This document shows, piece by piece, positions 53,358 to 61,615 of a stretch of 64,000 nt of DNA (within the stretch, counting starts at the first letter, position 1; each line of letters opens with the position of its first letter). This stretch comes from Bradyrhizobium ottawaense (lineage in GTDB: Bacteria; Pseudomonadota; Alphaproteobacteria; Rhizobiales; Xanthobacteraceae): the NCBI RefSeq assembly GCF_002278135.3, contig NZ_CP029425.2, positions 496,001 to 560,000 of the forward strand, read 5' to 3'. The notes beneath the pieces were generated by a model. That model searched no databases. It was not told where the DNA came from and worked only from the letters and a program-made list of their open reading frames with translations. Both the position numbers and the translations under genes were made by a program.

Positions 53358-54286
53358 CAGCGTACCCGCGTGCGATCGAGTTCATCGGCGAACATGGTCT
53401 TGATCTGGTCGCCGTCATGGAGCGAAGAGCCGGCGTCGGCCACGACGATTTCGCCGACGTCGAGGCCTTCCAGGATTTCCGTCGCGTTGTCGGACGAGAG
53501 CCCGACCCGCACCTTGCGCGTCTCGATCGTGTTGCCCTTGACGACCTGAATGGTGAGATGGTCGATCGCGGTCTTGGGGATCGAGACGCCGCAGCTTCGC
53601 TTGGCGTCGATCGAGGCACGGGCGAACACGCCGACCTTCAGCGACGGATTGTTGGTGACGCTGATGCGGACGCGGCCGAGCTGCGTGGCGCGGTCGATTT
53701 CGGGCGCAACCAGCCGGACCCGGCCGATCAAATCGGGCGCGTCGTCGCGGCTGATGCGCACGGTGGCGCCCGAACTGAGCTTGGGCATGTGCACCGCCGG
53801 AACCTGAGCATCGAGCTCGATCTCGTTGTTGACGGCGATGCGGAACATCGGGCCGGCCTGCGGTGAAGCGGGCGCGCCGACAATGGTGCGGACTTCGGTG
53901 ATGAGGCCCGGCGCAGGTGCCTTCAGCGAGATCGGGCCTTGCGGACCGGGTCTCTGCGGCTGGCCCGGGATCTGCGGCGGCGCGGTCAGGCGCGCCAGCT
54001 CCTGGTTGTCGGCAACGACGGTGCCTTCGGTGACGAAGAGGTCGGTGACCTTGGATCCTTCCTGGTCGGCGATGACCACCGCCTCGCGGCGCGGCACGAA
54101 GAAGCCGGTCACCCGCACGAGGTCGGAGAAGCAGGCATTGGTCGACTTCGTCACGATGACGAGCGCCTCGCTCTGCGTCTCCTTCGGCTCGGCGCGCTTC
54201 CGATGCTCGAACAGGTAATAGCCGACGCCGAGCGCGACGACGAACACCACCGTTCCGGCAGGCTTGAGATATTCGGAGAGTTTCAT
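53357..54286 (-). CDS. RND efflux periplasmic adaptor (HlyD-like)
   Basis: A 309-aa membrane-fusion protein. The N-terminal helix (AGTVVFVVALGVGYYLFEHR) anchors it; barrel-sandwich halves are EAVVIADQEGSKVTDLFVTE and GPISLKAPAPGLITEVRTIV, with the membrane-proximal end RKVRVGLSSDNATEILEGLD. It shares CFSDLVRVTG and KRSCGVSIPKTAI with the orphan adaptor at 20761-21651, including both cysteines, so the proteins are paralogues. The ATG at 54286 fits the anchor; an upstream start at 54370 adds only disordered residues. Its stop overlaps the pump start. Confidence 0.88.
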   Translation of the reverse strand: MKLSEYLKPAGTVVFVVALGVGYYLFEHRKRAEPKETQSEALVIVTKSTNACFSDLVRVTGFFVPRREAVVIADQEGSKVTDLFVTEGTVVADNQELARLTAPPQIPGQPQRPGPQGPISLKAPAPGLITEVRTIVGAPASPQAGPMFRIAVNNEIELDAQVPAVHMPKLSSGATVRISRDDAPDLIGRVRLVAPEIDRATQLGRVRISVTNNPSLKVGVFARASIDAKRSCGVSIPKTAIDHLTIQVVKGNTIETRKVRVGLSSDNATEILEGLDVGEIVVADAGSSLHDGDQIKTMFADELDRTRVR

Positions 54287-54444
54287 CGCCGGATCATCCT
54301 GGCCTGGCTCACGGCCATCCGCGCGAGGCCCATCGAGAACGTTTCCCTGAAACAAAGCGGCGTCCCGCAAGGCCGCGGGACGCGCTTTGGGGGCGAGACT
54401 TTACACCACATCACGACTTGTCACTTCAGAGGATTGCGTCGTGC

Positions 54445-55116
54445 TCACTTCGATGCGGTGGTCTTGTTTTCCATGTTGACGACCTGGACGCGGCGGTTGG
54501 CCTCCGCCATCGGCTGGCTCGGATTCTTCAGCTTGCTCTTGCCGTAGCCGACGGTGACGAGGTCGGTGGCGGAGATGCTGTACTTGTCGACGAGATAGCG
54601 CTTGATCGCATCCGCGCGGCGTTCCGACAGGTCCTGGTTGTAGGTTTCGCCGCCGGCGGCATCGGTGTGACCGGCGACCACGAAGGTGGAGCCCTTCAGG
54701 TCGGGACTGGTCAGCGCGCGACCGAGCGCCTGCACGGACGGCATCGACTTGGCGCTGATATTGGCGGAGTTGTAGTCGAACGTGATTTCGAGATCGATGT
54801 TCGGCTTGTCCTTGGCGACCGACGCGATTTCCTCGCGCTCGGTCGAGGACAGCGAACGCGTCGAGCGGCCGCGCACCGACTGGATCAGCTTGGTCTCGGC
54901 CGCGTTCGGCGCGGGATCGGCCTGCGGGGCGATCGAGAGGCCGCGGGTCAGGGGCTTCTTGGCCGGCGGCGCCAGCGCGCGGACGATATCGTCCTCGGTG
55001 ACGTTCTTGCTGTTGCCGTCATCGCCGGCGAAGGCGGGCGAGGCCGGAAGCGACAGCGCGGCGCCAAGAGTGATTATGGACAGGATCGCGGTAAGTCCCT
55101 TTGCAGCCGATTTCAT
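54445..55116 (-). CDS. OmpA-family peptidoglycan-binding protein
   Basis: A 223-aa envelope protein with a signal peptide (GLTAILSIITLGAALSLPAS, cleaved after AFA) and a C-terminal OmpA domain (~105-220): ITFDYNSANISAKSMPSVQA, VVAGHTDAAGGETYNQDLSE and RADAIKRYLVDKYSISATDL. The Asp and Arg that bind diaminopimelate in OmpA are in HTDA and ANRRVQ. No lipobox or beta-barrel. AGGAGGG precedes the ATG at 55116. It sits between the pseudocaspase gene (159 bp) and the adaptor gene (158 bp), all on the minus strand. Confidence 0.88.
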   Translation of the reverse strand: MKSAAKGLTAILSIITLGAALSLPASPAFAGDDGNSKNVTEDDIVRALAPPAKKPLTRGLSIAPQADPAPNAAETKLIQSVRGRSTRSLSSTEREEIASVAKDKPNIDLEITFDYNSANISAKSMPSVQALGRALTSPDLKGSTFVVAGHTDAAGGETYNQDLSERRADAIKRYLVDKYSISATDLVTVGYGKSKLKNPSQPMAEANRRVQVVNMENKTTASK

Positions 55117-55274
55117 AACCAGTCCCTCCTGCGCAGCCAGCTCGCGCGGTTCCAAATTCCTGCCAAAATTCCTGCAATGAGCCCCCCGGGGAAGGCTGCC
55201 TGCGGCATCCGTTCGTTAGTCTTCCCTGGGCCACCAGGGGTTCGAGGCGCCGCCTGCCTCAATTCAAAAAAATA

Positions 55275-56816
55275 CTAGCGCACTCCGTAGCTTGCGAACT
55301 CCTGAACGATGTTCGGATCCATTGCCTTGGCATTGGCGATATCAAGCGCGCCTTCCTGGGCGGAGCCATTGCGCTGCTTGGCGAGGCCACGTCCGTAGAG
55401 CGAGGAAGTCAGGCGCGGGTTGATCCTGAGGGCCGCATCGAAATCGGCGATGGCATTCTTGACCGCGCCCGATTTGAGGTTGACGAGCCCGCGGCTGTCC
55501 AGCGCATCGACGAAGTTGGGCCGCAGCCGCAACGCCTCGTTGCAATCCTTCAGCGCGCCCTGGAGGTCGCCGACCACGGTGCGGGTCCAGCAGCGGTTGT
55601 TCAGCGCCTCGACATCCTTGGTGTTGATCCGGAGCGTGTCGTCGAAATCCTTGATGGCAAGGTTGTAGGCGCCCTTGCTGGCATAGACCTGGCCACGCCG
55701 GTACAGCGCGTTCACGTCATCAGGATTGGCGGCGATCTTGGAGGTCAGGCTCTTGATCGTTGGATCGTCGGCCAGCGCGGCAGCGCTCGGCCCGCTGTCG
55801 GTGCTCGGTGCCGGAGCGGGATCAATCGGTTTGACCGGCGGTGGCGGCGGGGGCAGGGCGGCCTCGACCTGCGGCTTCGGCGTGGGGGCCGGCGCAGGCG
55901 CAGGAGGTGGAGAAGCAGGCGCGGGCGCCGCAGCGGTGTCGGCCGGCTTCGGCGGCGGAGGCGGTGTCGGCGGCGCGGGCGGTGACGGCGGCGGGTTGTT
56001 GGCGACGACCGGCGGCGGCGCGGGAGGCGCGGGCGGCGTCGCCGGTGCCGGACGCGACCCGCCAGCTCCCGGGCTGAACGAGAAATCTTCGGCCAATGAA
56101 GAGGATATCCAAGGCACCTGCTCGCCGCGCGACGCGCGGGTCACGCCCATCTTGGTGCGATTCAACGTCTCCTCGGCCATCAGGTCGGGGACCCGGATTT
56201 CCTTCAGGAGCTCCTGGACGAACAGGCTGTGCTCGCCGCCGGCGTCGGAGACCACCGAGGCCAGCGCCGCCGAATACATCACCAGCGTTCCGTTCGGCGC
56301 GATGACCGGGGTCAGGCCAGCCGAGAAGCTGCGGAACCGGCGCTCGAACGGATTGCGCCGGGAGGCGTCGATCAGCGCGATCTTGACGCCGGCGCCGCGG
56401 GTGTTGAGCTCGCCGAGGACGGTCTCGAGGCTGAAACCGTCACGGCGCACGTCGGATTCGGTCCAGATCTGCGCATCGATCGGCAGCATGTAGCTCTGGC
56501 GCGCCGACTGGATGCCGAAGCCGCTGAAGAATACCAGCGCCACCGATCCCGGCTTGATCTTGCCGTAGAGCTTGTCGAAGGCGCGGCGCATGCCGTCGCC
56601 GGTCAGATTCTCGGCGATCTCGACCGAAAAGCCGTCGCGCTTGAGCTCGTCGGCGACGTCGCGGGCATCGTTGATCGGTTCCTTCAGCGGGGCATCCGCA
56701 TCCGGGTACTTCGCGTTGCCGATGACCAGCGCAAAGCGGTCACCGGCCGCAAGCGATGGGGCAGTCGGGATGAGCGAGATGAGCAAGGGCAGAAGAAGAA
56801 AGAAGCGAATTTTCAT
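55275..56816 (-). CDS. Pseudocaspase with proline-rich linker and TPR repeats
   Basis: A 513-aa periplasmic protein. After a signal peptide (FFLLLPLLISLIPTAPSLAA) a caspase-like domain (~25-240) has LVIGNAKYPDADAPLKEPIN and SYMLPIDAQIWTESDVRRDG. The usual SGHG His is replaced by Phe100 (SGFG) and the DACR Cys by Ser152 (DASRRNP), so it cannot be a standard cysteine peptidase. A Pro/Ala linker (~250-345, PPPSPPAPPTPPPPPKP) leads to four TPR units (~350-510), e.g. VNALYRRGQVYASKGAYNLA. The domain end VPWISSSLAEDFSF matches the paralogue at 19628-20476. Likely a protein-protein scaffold, placed upstream of OmpA and RND genes. Confidence 0.87.
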   Translation of the reverse strand: MKIRFFLLLPLLISLIPTAPSLAAGDRFALVIGNAKYPDADAPLKEPINDARDVADELKRDGFSVEIAENLTGDGMRRAFDKLYGKIKPGSVALVFFSGFGIQSARQSYMLPIDAQIWTESDVRRDGFSLETVLGELNTRGAGVKIALIDASRRNPFERRFRSFSAGLTPVIAPNGTLVMYSAALASVVSDAGGEHSLFVQELLKEIRVPDLMAEETLNRTKMGVTRASRGEQVPWISSSLAEDFSFSPGAGGSRPAPATPPAPPAPPPVVANNPPPSPPAPPTPPPPPKPADTAAAPAPASPPPAPAPAPTPKPQVEAALPPPPPPVKPIDPAPAPSTDSGPSAAALADDPTIKSLTSKIAANPDDVNALYRRGQVYASKGAYNLAIKDFDDTLRINTKDVEALNNRCWTRTVVGDLQGALKDCNEALRLRPNFVDALDSRGLVNLKSGAVKNAIADFDAALRINPRLTSSLYGRGLAKQRNGSAQEGALDIANAKAMDPNIVQEFASYGVR

Positions 56817-57196
56817 AATCAGCGCGGTCCAGCCAAAAAGGCGCCGTTACCAGCTTGCGCCGCGGCGACCTTAACTTACGCTTCCTGCATTATCAAACCG
56901 GGGACGGGAGGCGTCAACCACTTGGAGATTCGGCGTTATCGCGACGATTGACCGCAACGCCCGGGTGCGCCGCAGGGGGAATAAACAGGCTGTCATGTTT
57001 GTGCTCGACGTGATCCGGCTCGATCTTACCGGCGGCACGTTAGGGCCTCCATGGCGACGAAAATGTGATTGGTCTCACATTGAGGGCATGCCTCCGTCGC
57101 GCCGCGCGGCGTTTGACCTTTGCAGCGGACAATGGCTTGGTGCGCAGGATCGTCCCGGAAGGTCCACTCAGAAAAGCAAAGCAAAAAGCAGGAATC
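56817..57196. other. Intergenic region between pseudocaspase and lactonase-like gene
   Basis: A 380-bp divergent intergenic stretch. It holds the promoters for both neighbours. I saw no RNA gene, no GGAAC-N16-CGTT stress promoter and no inverted repeat longer than 8 bp. An in-frame extension of the lactonase frame to 57065 exists but is not protein-like. Confidence 0.6.
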
Positions 57197-58003
57197 ATGG
57201 GAAACGCCTACGAAATCTACGCGCTGCGCTATGCGACGATGTCGCCGCGCACCCCCAGCATGAACTTCCTTCAGCCCGATCCGCATGACAGCGCGGCGCA
57301 GGACCTCGACTATTTCGTCTGGCTGATCCGCGGGCACGGCCGCGACATCCTGGTCGACACCGGCTTCAATGCCGAGGAGGCGAGCGCGCGGGCGCGCAAG
57401 CTGACGCTCAATCCGGTCGACGCGCTGGAGTGTTTTGGCGTCAAGGCATCGAGCATTCGCGACGTCATCGTGACGCATCTGCATTACGATCATGCCGGCA
57501 ATCTCGACCGCTTTCAGAATGCGCGCTTCCATCTCCAGGAGCGCGAGATGGCTTATGCGACCGGCCGCTGCATGTGCAACGGCCTGCTGCGACATCCGTT
57601 CTCGGTCGAGCACGTCACGCAGATGGTGCGCCACGTCTATGGCGAGCGCGTCACTTTCTATTCGGGCGACGGCGAGGTCACGCCCGGCGTCACCGTGCAC
57701 CGTGTCGGCGGCCATTCCGACGGCTTGCAGGTGGTCAGGGTCGAAACTGCGCGCGGGCCGGTGGTGCTGGCGTCCGATGCCGCGCACTACTACGCCAATC
57801 TGCAGCGCAAGAGCCCGTTCCCGATCGTCTACAATGTCGGCGACATGGCGGTCGGCTGGGAGACGATCGAGCGCCTCGCCGGCCATCCCGATCGATTCAT
57901 CCCCGGCCACGATCCGATCGTGACGGAGATCTATCCGCGCGCCAGCGACAAGGTCGATGCCTGGGCACTGCATCTGCCGCCGACGCGGTCGTTTGCGAAG
58001 TGA
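57197..58003 (+). CDS. Metallo-beta-lactamase-fold enzyme, AHL-lactonase-like
   Basis: A 268-aa MBL-fold hydrolase with no signal peptide. Zinc motif HLHYDHAGN (His94, His96, Asp98, His99), later GGHSDG (His), ASDAAHYYANLQ (Asp) and PGHDPIVT (His) reproduce the two-metal site of quorum-quenching N-acyl-homoserine lactonases such as AiiA. The start MGNAYEIYALRYATM is typical of a cluster of these proteins. Activity on AHLs is inferred; related enzymes act on other lactones. The start at 57197 is favoured because the longer frame contains antisense-like sequence. Confidence 0.82.
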   Translation: MGNAYEIYALRYATMSPRTPSMNFLQPDPHDSAAQDLDYFVWLIRGHGRDILVDTGFNAEEASARARKLTLNPVDALECFGVKASSIRDVIVTHLHYDHAGNLDRFQNARFHLQEREMAYATGRCMCNGLLRHPFSVEHVTQMVRHVYGERVTFYSGDGEVTPGVTVHRVGGHSDGLQVVRVETARGPVVLASDAAHYYANLQRKSPFPIVYNVGDMAVGWETIERLAGHPDRFIPGHDPIVTEIYPRASDKVDAWALHLPPTRSFAK

Positions 58004-58015
58004 GGGCGAAGCCGT

Positions 58016-58102
58016 CATTCCGGGGCGCGCGAAGCGCGAACCCGGAATCGCGCGCCACAATCTCTGGATTCCGGGTTCGCCGCTTTGCGGCGCCCCGGAA
58101 TG
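58016..58102. repeat. Nested palindromic repeat, family A copy 2
   Basis: Outer arms CATTCCGGGGCGC and GCGCCCCGGAATG; inner arms GCGAACCCGGAATC (58036-58049) and GATTCCGGGTTCGC (58067-58080). The same two-level design as 7971-8065. It follows the lactonase-like gene in a convergent gap. Confidence 0.82.
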
Positions 58103-58114
58103 ACAGCGTCGGCA

Positions 58115-58200
58115 AATACGCCTGCTTGGCGTCGGCCTCTTTGCTGGTCTGGATCAGGTCGAGACTCGCTTCGATCTTGCCGAGCCGGGTCGAGAGCGCC
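58115..58200 (-). pseudogene. Duplicated 3' fragment of the MarR gene
   Basis: This 86-bp segment matches 59075-59160 at 75 of 86 positions and translates as LGKIEASLDLIQTSKEADAK followed by QAY, the C-terminus of the intact MarR protein. The stop codon is lost (TTT for TAG), and there is no rest of the gene, so it is a remnant. Confidence 0.75.
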
Positions 58201-58267
58201 GGTTTGATTCCAGTCTGACCTTTTCCTCGGACGTGTGCGGTCTCCGAGACGGGCGGCAGATATGGTT

Positions 58268-59032
58268 TCAACGAGTGCCGGCAGGATCCACACAAGCAAC
58301 GATATCGCGGGGAGATTTTCGAGCCGCTAGCTCCGGCGGAGAGAATATCGCCAGGTATCCTCCGTCCCCTGCGAGCTTAGATGTGGCGACCTCGCGATAG
58401 CCGACGGCAGTTAATTCGCAGCGCAAGAGCTCAATTGGCGTGCCGTGCTTCGACGTCGGAAGCTCAAGATCGACAATTCCCACCCGTGCACCCTGCTTCA
58501 AGGCGGGCGCGAGATTGTAGAGGAAGGCATAGGGTTGGGCTATCTCGTGATACATATGCGCAAGGATTGCGGCGTCCAGCGAGGAAGCGGGCAGACGCGG
58601 GTCGTGGGGTTCGCCGAGCGCGAATTGCACGTTCGTTAACTTCAGAAGTTTTGTTCGCCTGGCGAGTTCGACGAGGTAATCCCGCGTGACGTCCTGGGCA
58701 ACGACAGAGCCGGCGGGTCCGACGAGGTGCGAGAGCCTGACCGTGTGGTAGCCACTGCCTGCTCCAATGTCGCCGACTGTCATACCTGGTTTCAGCTCAA
58801 GAACGCGTGCGATTTGACCGGCCTCATTGAGGGCGTCGCGGCGCTCTTCGGCGGAGCGGCGCGGGCTGACGATTCGTGCGACAGGGCGCTGCGGTGAGGG
58901 AAACTCGTTTGCAGCGACTCCGGGGGGAGCCAGATAACCCATGTCAACCGCGTATGCGCGAGCTGCAGCAAAGGCCACAAGTAGCATCGCTATATACGCC
59001 ACTGCCGTCACGGGCCTACCAAGCTTTCTCAA
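58268..59032 (-). CDS. Exported SAM-dependent methyltransferase (class I)
   Basis: A ~254-aa Rossmann methyltransferase with an unusual N-terminal signal or anchor (AVAYIAMLLVAFAAARAYAV). Motif I is GDIGAGSGYHTVRLSHL, motif II follows as VVAQDVTRDYL, and post-I/IV-like blocks are DAAILAHMYHEIAQP and VGIVDLELPTSKHGTP. Exported methyltransferases are rare because SAM is cytoplasmic, so the helix may instead be an inward-facing anchor. The TTG start at 59032 is preceded by GGGAG at 5 nt; a TTG at 59044 is also possible. AT-richer codons and flanking duplicated MarR sequence suggest that the gene was inserted here. Confidence 0.75.
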   Translation of the reverse strand: MRKLGRPVTAVAYIAMLLVAFAAARAYAVDMGYLAPPGVAANEFPSPQRPVARIVSPRRSAEERRDALNEAGQIARVLELKPGMTVGDIGAGSGYHTVRLSHLVGPAGSVVAQDVTRDYLVELARRTKLLKLTNVQFALGEPHDPRLPASSLDAAILAHMYHEIAQPYAFLYNLAPALKQGARVGIVDLELPTSKHGTPIELLRCELTAVGYREVATSKLAGDGGYLAIFSPPELAARKSPRDIVACVDPAGTR

Positions 59033-59072
59033 CCGGACTCCCAAAAGCCGACGTCTGCGCCTCTATGAGTCG

Positions 59073-59615
59073 CTAATACGCCTGCTTGGCGTCCGCTTCC
59101 TTGCTGGTCTGGATCAGATCGAGACTCTCCTCGATCTTGCCGAGCAGCGCCGAGAGCTGCTTGCGCTCCTGCGCGGAGAGGCAGGCGAGGATCTCGTCCT
59201 CCCGCCGCAGCAATTGCGGGAACAGCTCTTCGTAGAGCGCGCGGCCCTTCTTCGTCAGTTGCAGGCGGAATTCGCGGCGGTCGGCTTCGTTCTCGACCCG
59301 CTCGATCATGTCCTCGCTGAGCAGCGTGGTCACCGCGCGGCTGATGGTGGATTTGTGCGTGCGGGTGCATTGCGCGATGTACTGCGCGCTACAGGCATCG
59401 TTGCGGAACCCGAGCGTGGCGATCACGCGCCAGGCCGGAATGTCGAGGCCATGCCGTTCCTGATATTCGACCGAGAGCGCGGAACTGACCTCGGCCGCGA
59501 GCCGGTTGAGACGGAACGGCACGAACTTGAACAGGTCGAGCCGTGCCTTTGGCCGCGCGGAGGCCTCATCGGCTTGCCGTGCCTTCAGTGCGATATCGCT
59601 GGATGTCCTCGCCAA
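59073..59615 (-). CDS. MarR-family transcriptional regulator of the homogentisate operon
   Basis: A ~180-aa winged-helix regulator. The MarR core is present: LDIPAWRVIATLGFRNDACS, YIAQCTRTHKSTISRAVTTL (recognition helix) and RVENEADRREFRLQLTKKGR (wing). The C-terminal helix ends ESLDLIQTSKEADAKQAY. I use a TTG at 59615 with GGAG upstream because the longer frame (to 59759) overlaps the hydroxylase gene and lacks MarR similarity. It is divergent from the flavin hydroxylase, and a 20-bp palindrome at 59664-59683 lies between the starts. Repression of the operon, relieved by an aromatic ligand, is inferred. Confidence 0.83.
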   Translation of the reverse strand: MARTSSDIALKARQADEASARPKARLDLFKFVPFRLNRLAAEVSSALSVEYQERHGLDIPAWRVIATLGFRNDACSAQYIAQCTRTHKSTISRAVTTLLSEDMIERVENEADRREFRLQLTKKGRALYEELFPQLLRREDEILACLSAQERKQLSALLGKIEESLDLIQTSKEADAKQAY

Positions 59616-59663
59616 GGAGCGCGCTCCGAATTCCAGTTGACGGCCGGCCGGCTCCGGTCCAAA

Positions 59664-59683
59664 ATAGTTGCACGTGAGACTAT
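59664..59683. promoter_or_regulatory. Candidate MarR operator
   Basis: Inverted repeat ATAGT (59664-59668), 10 bp, ACTAT (59679-59683), with the core TTGCACGTGAG. It is placed between the divergent MarR and hydroxylase genes, 48 bp from one start and 42 bp from the other, as expected for a shared operator. Confidence 0.6.
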
Positions 59684-59725
59684 CTAGCAGATCAGTGCTC
59701 CCCTGACCATAGCCGAGGTTCGAGT

Positions 59726-61357
59726 ATGGCGCAGGCCAAGCCACTTCAGGGCAAGACACATCAGGCCAAAGCCCAGTTCGGCTATCGCCGCCATGCCGAT
59801 CAGGACCGCGCCGGCCAAGGCCCGGCCGAGCATCCGGTCGTGGTTGTCGGCGCCGGCCCGGTCGGGCTGTCGCTCGCGATCGATCTTGCCCAGCGCGGTC
59901 AGCGCGTCGTCCTGCTGGATGACGCCGACCGCATTGGCGAAGGTTCGCGCGCGATCTGCTTCTCGAAGCGGTCGCTGGAATATTGGGACCGGCTCGGCGT
60001 CGGCGACCGTATGGTCGCCAAGGGCGTGGTGTGGAGCGTCGGCCGGATCTTCCACGGGGACTCCCTGCTCTACCAGTTCAACCTCCTGCCCGAGGACGGC
60101 CACAAGCGGCCCGCCTTCATCAATCTCCAGCAATATTACGCCGAAGCCTATCTGGTCGATCGTATCAGCGACCTGCCCGAGATCGACCTGCGCTGGCGCA
60201 ACAAGGTGACGGCGCTGGAGCAGCGCAACGACGGCGTGGCGCTGACGATCGAGACACCCGACGGCGCCTATCGCCTGCACGCGCAATATGTGATCGCCTG
60301 CGACGGCGCGCGGTCTTCGCTGCGGCAGATGGTCGGCGCCGAGTTCGCGGGACAGGTGTTCGAGGACCAGTTTCTGATCGCCGACGTCAAGATGACCGCG
60401 GAATTCCCGACCGAGCGCTGGTTCTGGTTCGATCCGCCGTTCCATGCGGGACGTTCCGCGCTGCTGCACCGGCAGCCCGACGATGTCTGGCGCATCGACC
60501 TCCAGCTCAATCGCTACGCCGATCCCGTGGTCGAGAAGAAGCCGGAGAATGTGCGGCCGCGGATCGCGCGCATGCTCGGCCACGACAAGTTCGAGTTCGA
60601 GTGGATCTCGCTCTACAAATTCCAGTGCCGGCGGATGGACCGCTTCATCCATGGCCGCGTGATTTTCGCCGGCGATTCCGCGCATCAGGTTTCGCCGTTC
60701 GGCGCCCGCGGTGCCAATTCCGGGCTCGAGGACGCGGAAAACCTGTCCTGGAAGCTCGACCGCGTGCTGCGCGGCACTTCGCCCGCAAGCCTGCTCGAAA
60801 GCTATCATGCCGAGCGCAGCATGGCGGCCGACGAGAACATCCGCGAGTCGACACGCTCGACCGATTTCATGGCGCCGAATTCGCATCAGGAAGCGCGGCT
60901 GCGCAAGGCGGTGCTGTCGCTGGCCAAGGAAACCGAGTTCGGCAAGCGCATGGTCAACGGCGGCCGGCTGTCGGTGCCGTGCAGCTATGACTCGCCGCTG
61001 TCATCGCCGGATGCAGATGTGTGGGGCGGCGGACCGTCTCCCGGCTGCTCCATGCTCGATGCGCCGGTTGCCGAGCAGGCCTATCTGACGGACGCCTTCC
61101 GCAAGGGGGGAACGGACTTCACCCTGCTCTCGTTCAGCAATGGTGCGGCGATTGATGTGCCCGACGGGGTCAAGGATGTTCGCATCGGTGGCGAGGGCGG
61201 ACTTGCCGATCCCTCGGGCCTCGTCGCAAAGCGCTATGACGCCGCGCCGGGTGCTGCCTATCTGCTCAGGCCCGATGGCTATGTCGCCGCGCGCTTCCGC
61301 CATCCGACGCGCGCCGCGATCGCGGCTGCGTTGTCGCAGGCTCAAGGTCTCAATTGA
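59726..61357 (+). CDS. FAD-dependent aromatic hydroxylase, MhpA/MhaA-like
   Basis: A 543-aa class A flavoprotein monooxygenase. The Rossmann FAD motif is VVVVGAGPVGLSLAIDLA, the DG motif ACDGARSSLRQM and the FAD ribityl site VIFAGDSAHQVSPFGARGAN. A C-terminal thioredoxin-like tail is present (residues ~440-540). The best-known relatives are 3-(3-hydroxyphenyl)propionate hydroxylase (MhpA) and 3-hydroxyphenylacetate 6-hydroxylase large subunit (MhaA). Beside hmgA, an enzyme that makes homogentisate from 3-hydroxyphenylacetate fits best, so I favour an MhaA role. The N-terminal ~35 residues precede the FAD domain. GAGG is upstream of the ATG. Confidence 0.82.
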   Translation: MAQAKPLQGKTHQAKAQFGYRRHADQDRAGQGPAEHPVVVVGAGPVGLSLAIDLAQRGQRVVLLDDADRIGEGSRAICFSKRSLEYWDRLGVGDRMVAKGVVWSVGRIFHGDSLLYQFNLLPEDGHKRPAFINLQQYYAEAYLVDRISDLPEIDLRWRNKVTALEQRNDGVALTIETPDGAYRLHAQYVIACDGARSSLRQMVGAEFAGQVFEDQFLIADVKMTAEFPTERWFWFDPPFHAGRSALLHRQPDDVWRIDLQLNRYADPVVEKKPENVRPRIARMLGHDKFEFEWISLYKFQCRRMDRFIHGRVIFAGDSAHQVSPFGARGANSGLEDAENLSWKLDRVLRGTSPASLLESYHAERSMAADENIRESTRSTDFMAPNSHQEARLRKAVLSLAKETEFGKRMVNGGRLSVPCSYDSPLSSPDADVWGGGPSPGCSMLDAPVAEQAYLTDAFRKGGTDFTLLSFSNGAAIDVPDGVKDVRIGGEGGLADPSGLVAKRYDAAPGAAYLLRPDGYVAARFRHPTRAAIAAALSQAQGLN

Positions 61358-61365
61358 GGTTTCGC

Positions 61366-61590
61366 ATGCCGTTGTCCACCAGCTCCAACTTTGCGCGGCC
61401 AGACGATGCCTTTCGCGCCATCGTCGAGGCGCATCGCGGGCTCACCGAGGAGCAGAGCGCCGATTTCGATGCGGCGCTGGTGCTGATCCTCGCCAACCAT
61501 ATCGGCGAGATCGATGTGCTGCGTGAGGCGATCGAGCTTGCCAAGCGCCGCATGATCGACGGTCAGCAGCAACAACAGCAACAACAATAA
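61366..61590 (+). CDS. DUF2783-like small protein, possible hydroxylase coupling subunit, polyglutamine tail
   Basis: A 74-aa protein: NFARPDDAFRAIVEAHRGLT then EEQSADFDAALVLILANHIG, all helical, ending in eight consecutive glutamines (Q67-Q74; 61564-61587, CAG/CAA mix). GAGG is 6 nt before the ATG at 61366. It overlaps nothing but starts 9 bp after the hydroxylase stop. A small coupling protein (MhaB) is known for the two-component 3-hydroxyphenylacetate hydroxylase of Pseudomonas putida; the size and position here fit that role. This identification is inference. Confidence 0.7.
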   Translation: MPLSTSSNFARPDDAFRAIVEAHRGLTEEQSADFDAALVLILANHIGEIDVLREAIELAKRRMIDGQQQQQQQQ

Positions 61591-61615
61591 CCCAGAAGAC
61601 TCAAAGGACGAATTG

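Noticed and set aside
57197..58003. Firm naming as an AHL lactonase
   Set aside because: The motif fits but several other lactonases share it and no quorum-sensing gene is nearby; kept as lactonase-like.
61564..61587. Glutamine repeat as a sequencing or assembly error
   Set aside because: The codons are mixed CAG and CAA and the frame closes cleanly with TAA, so it is a genuine C-terminal tract.
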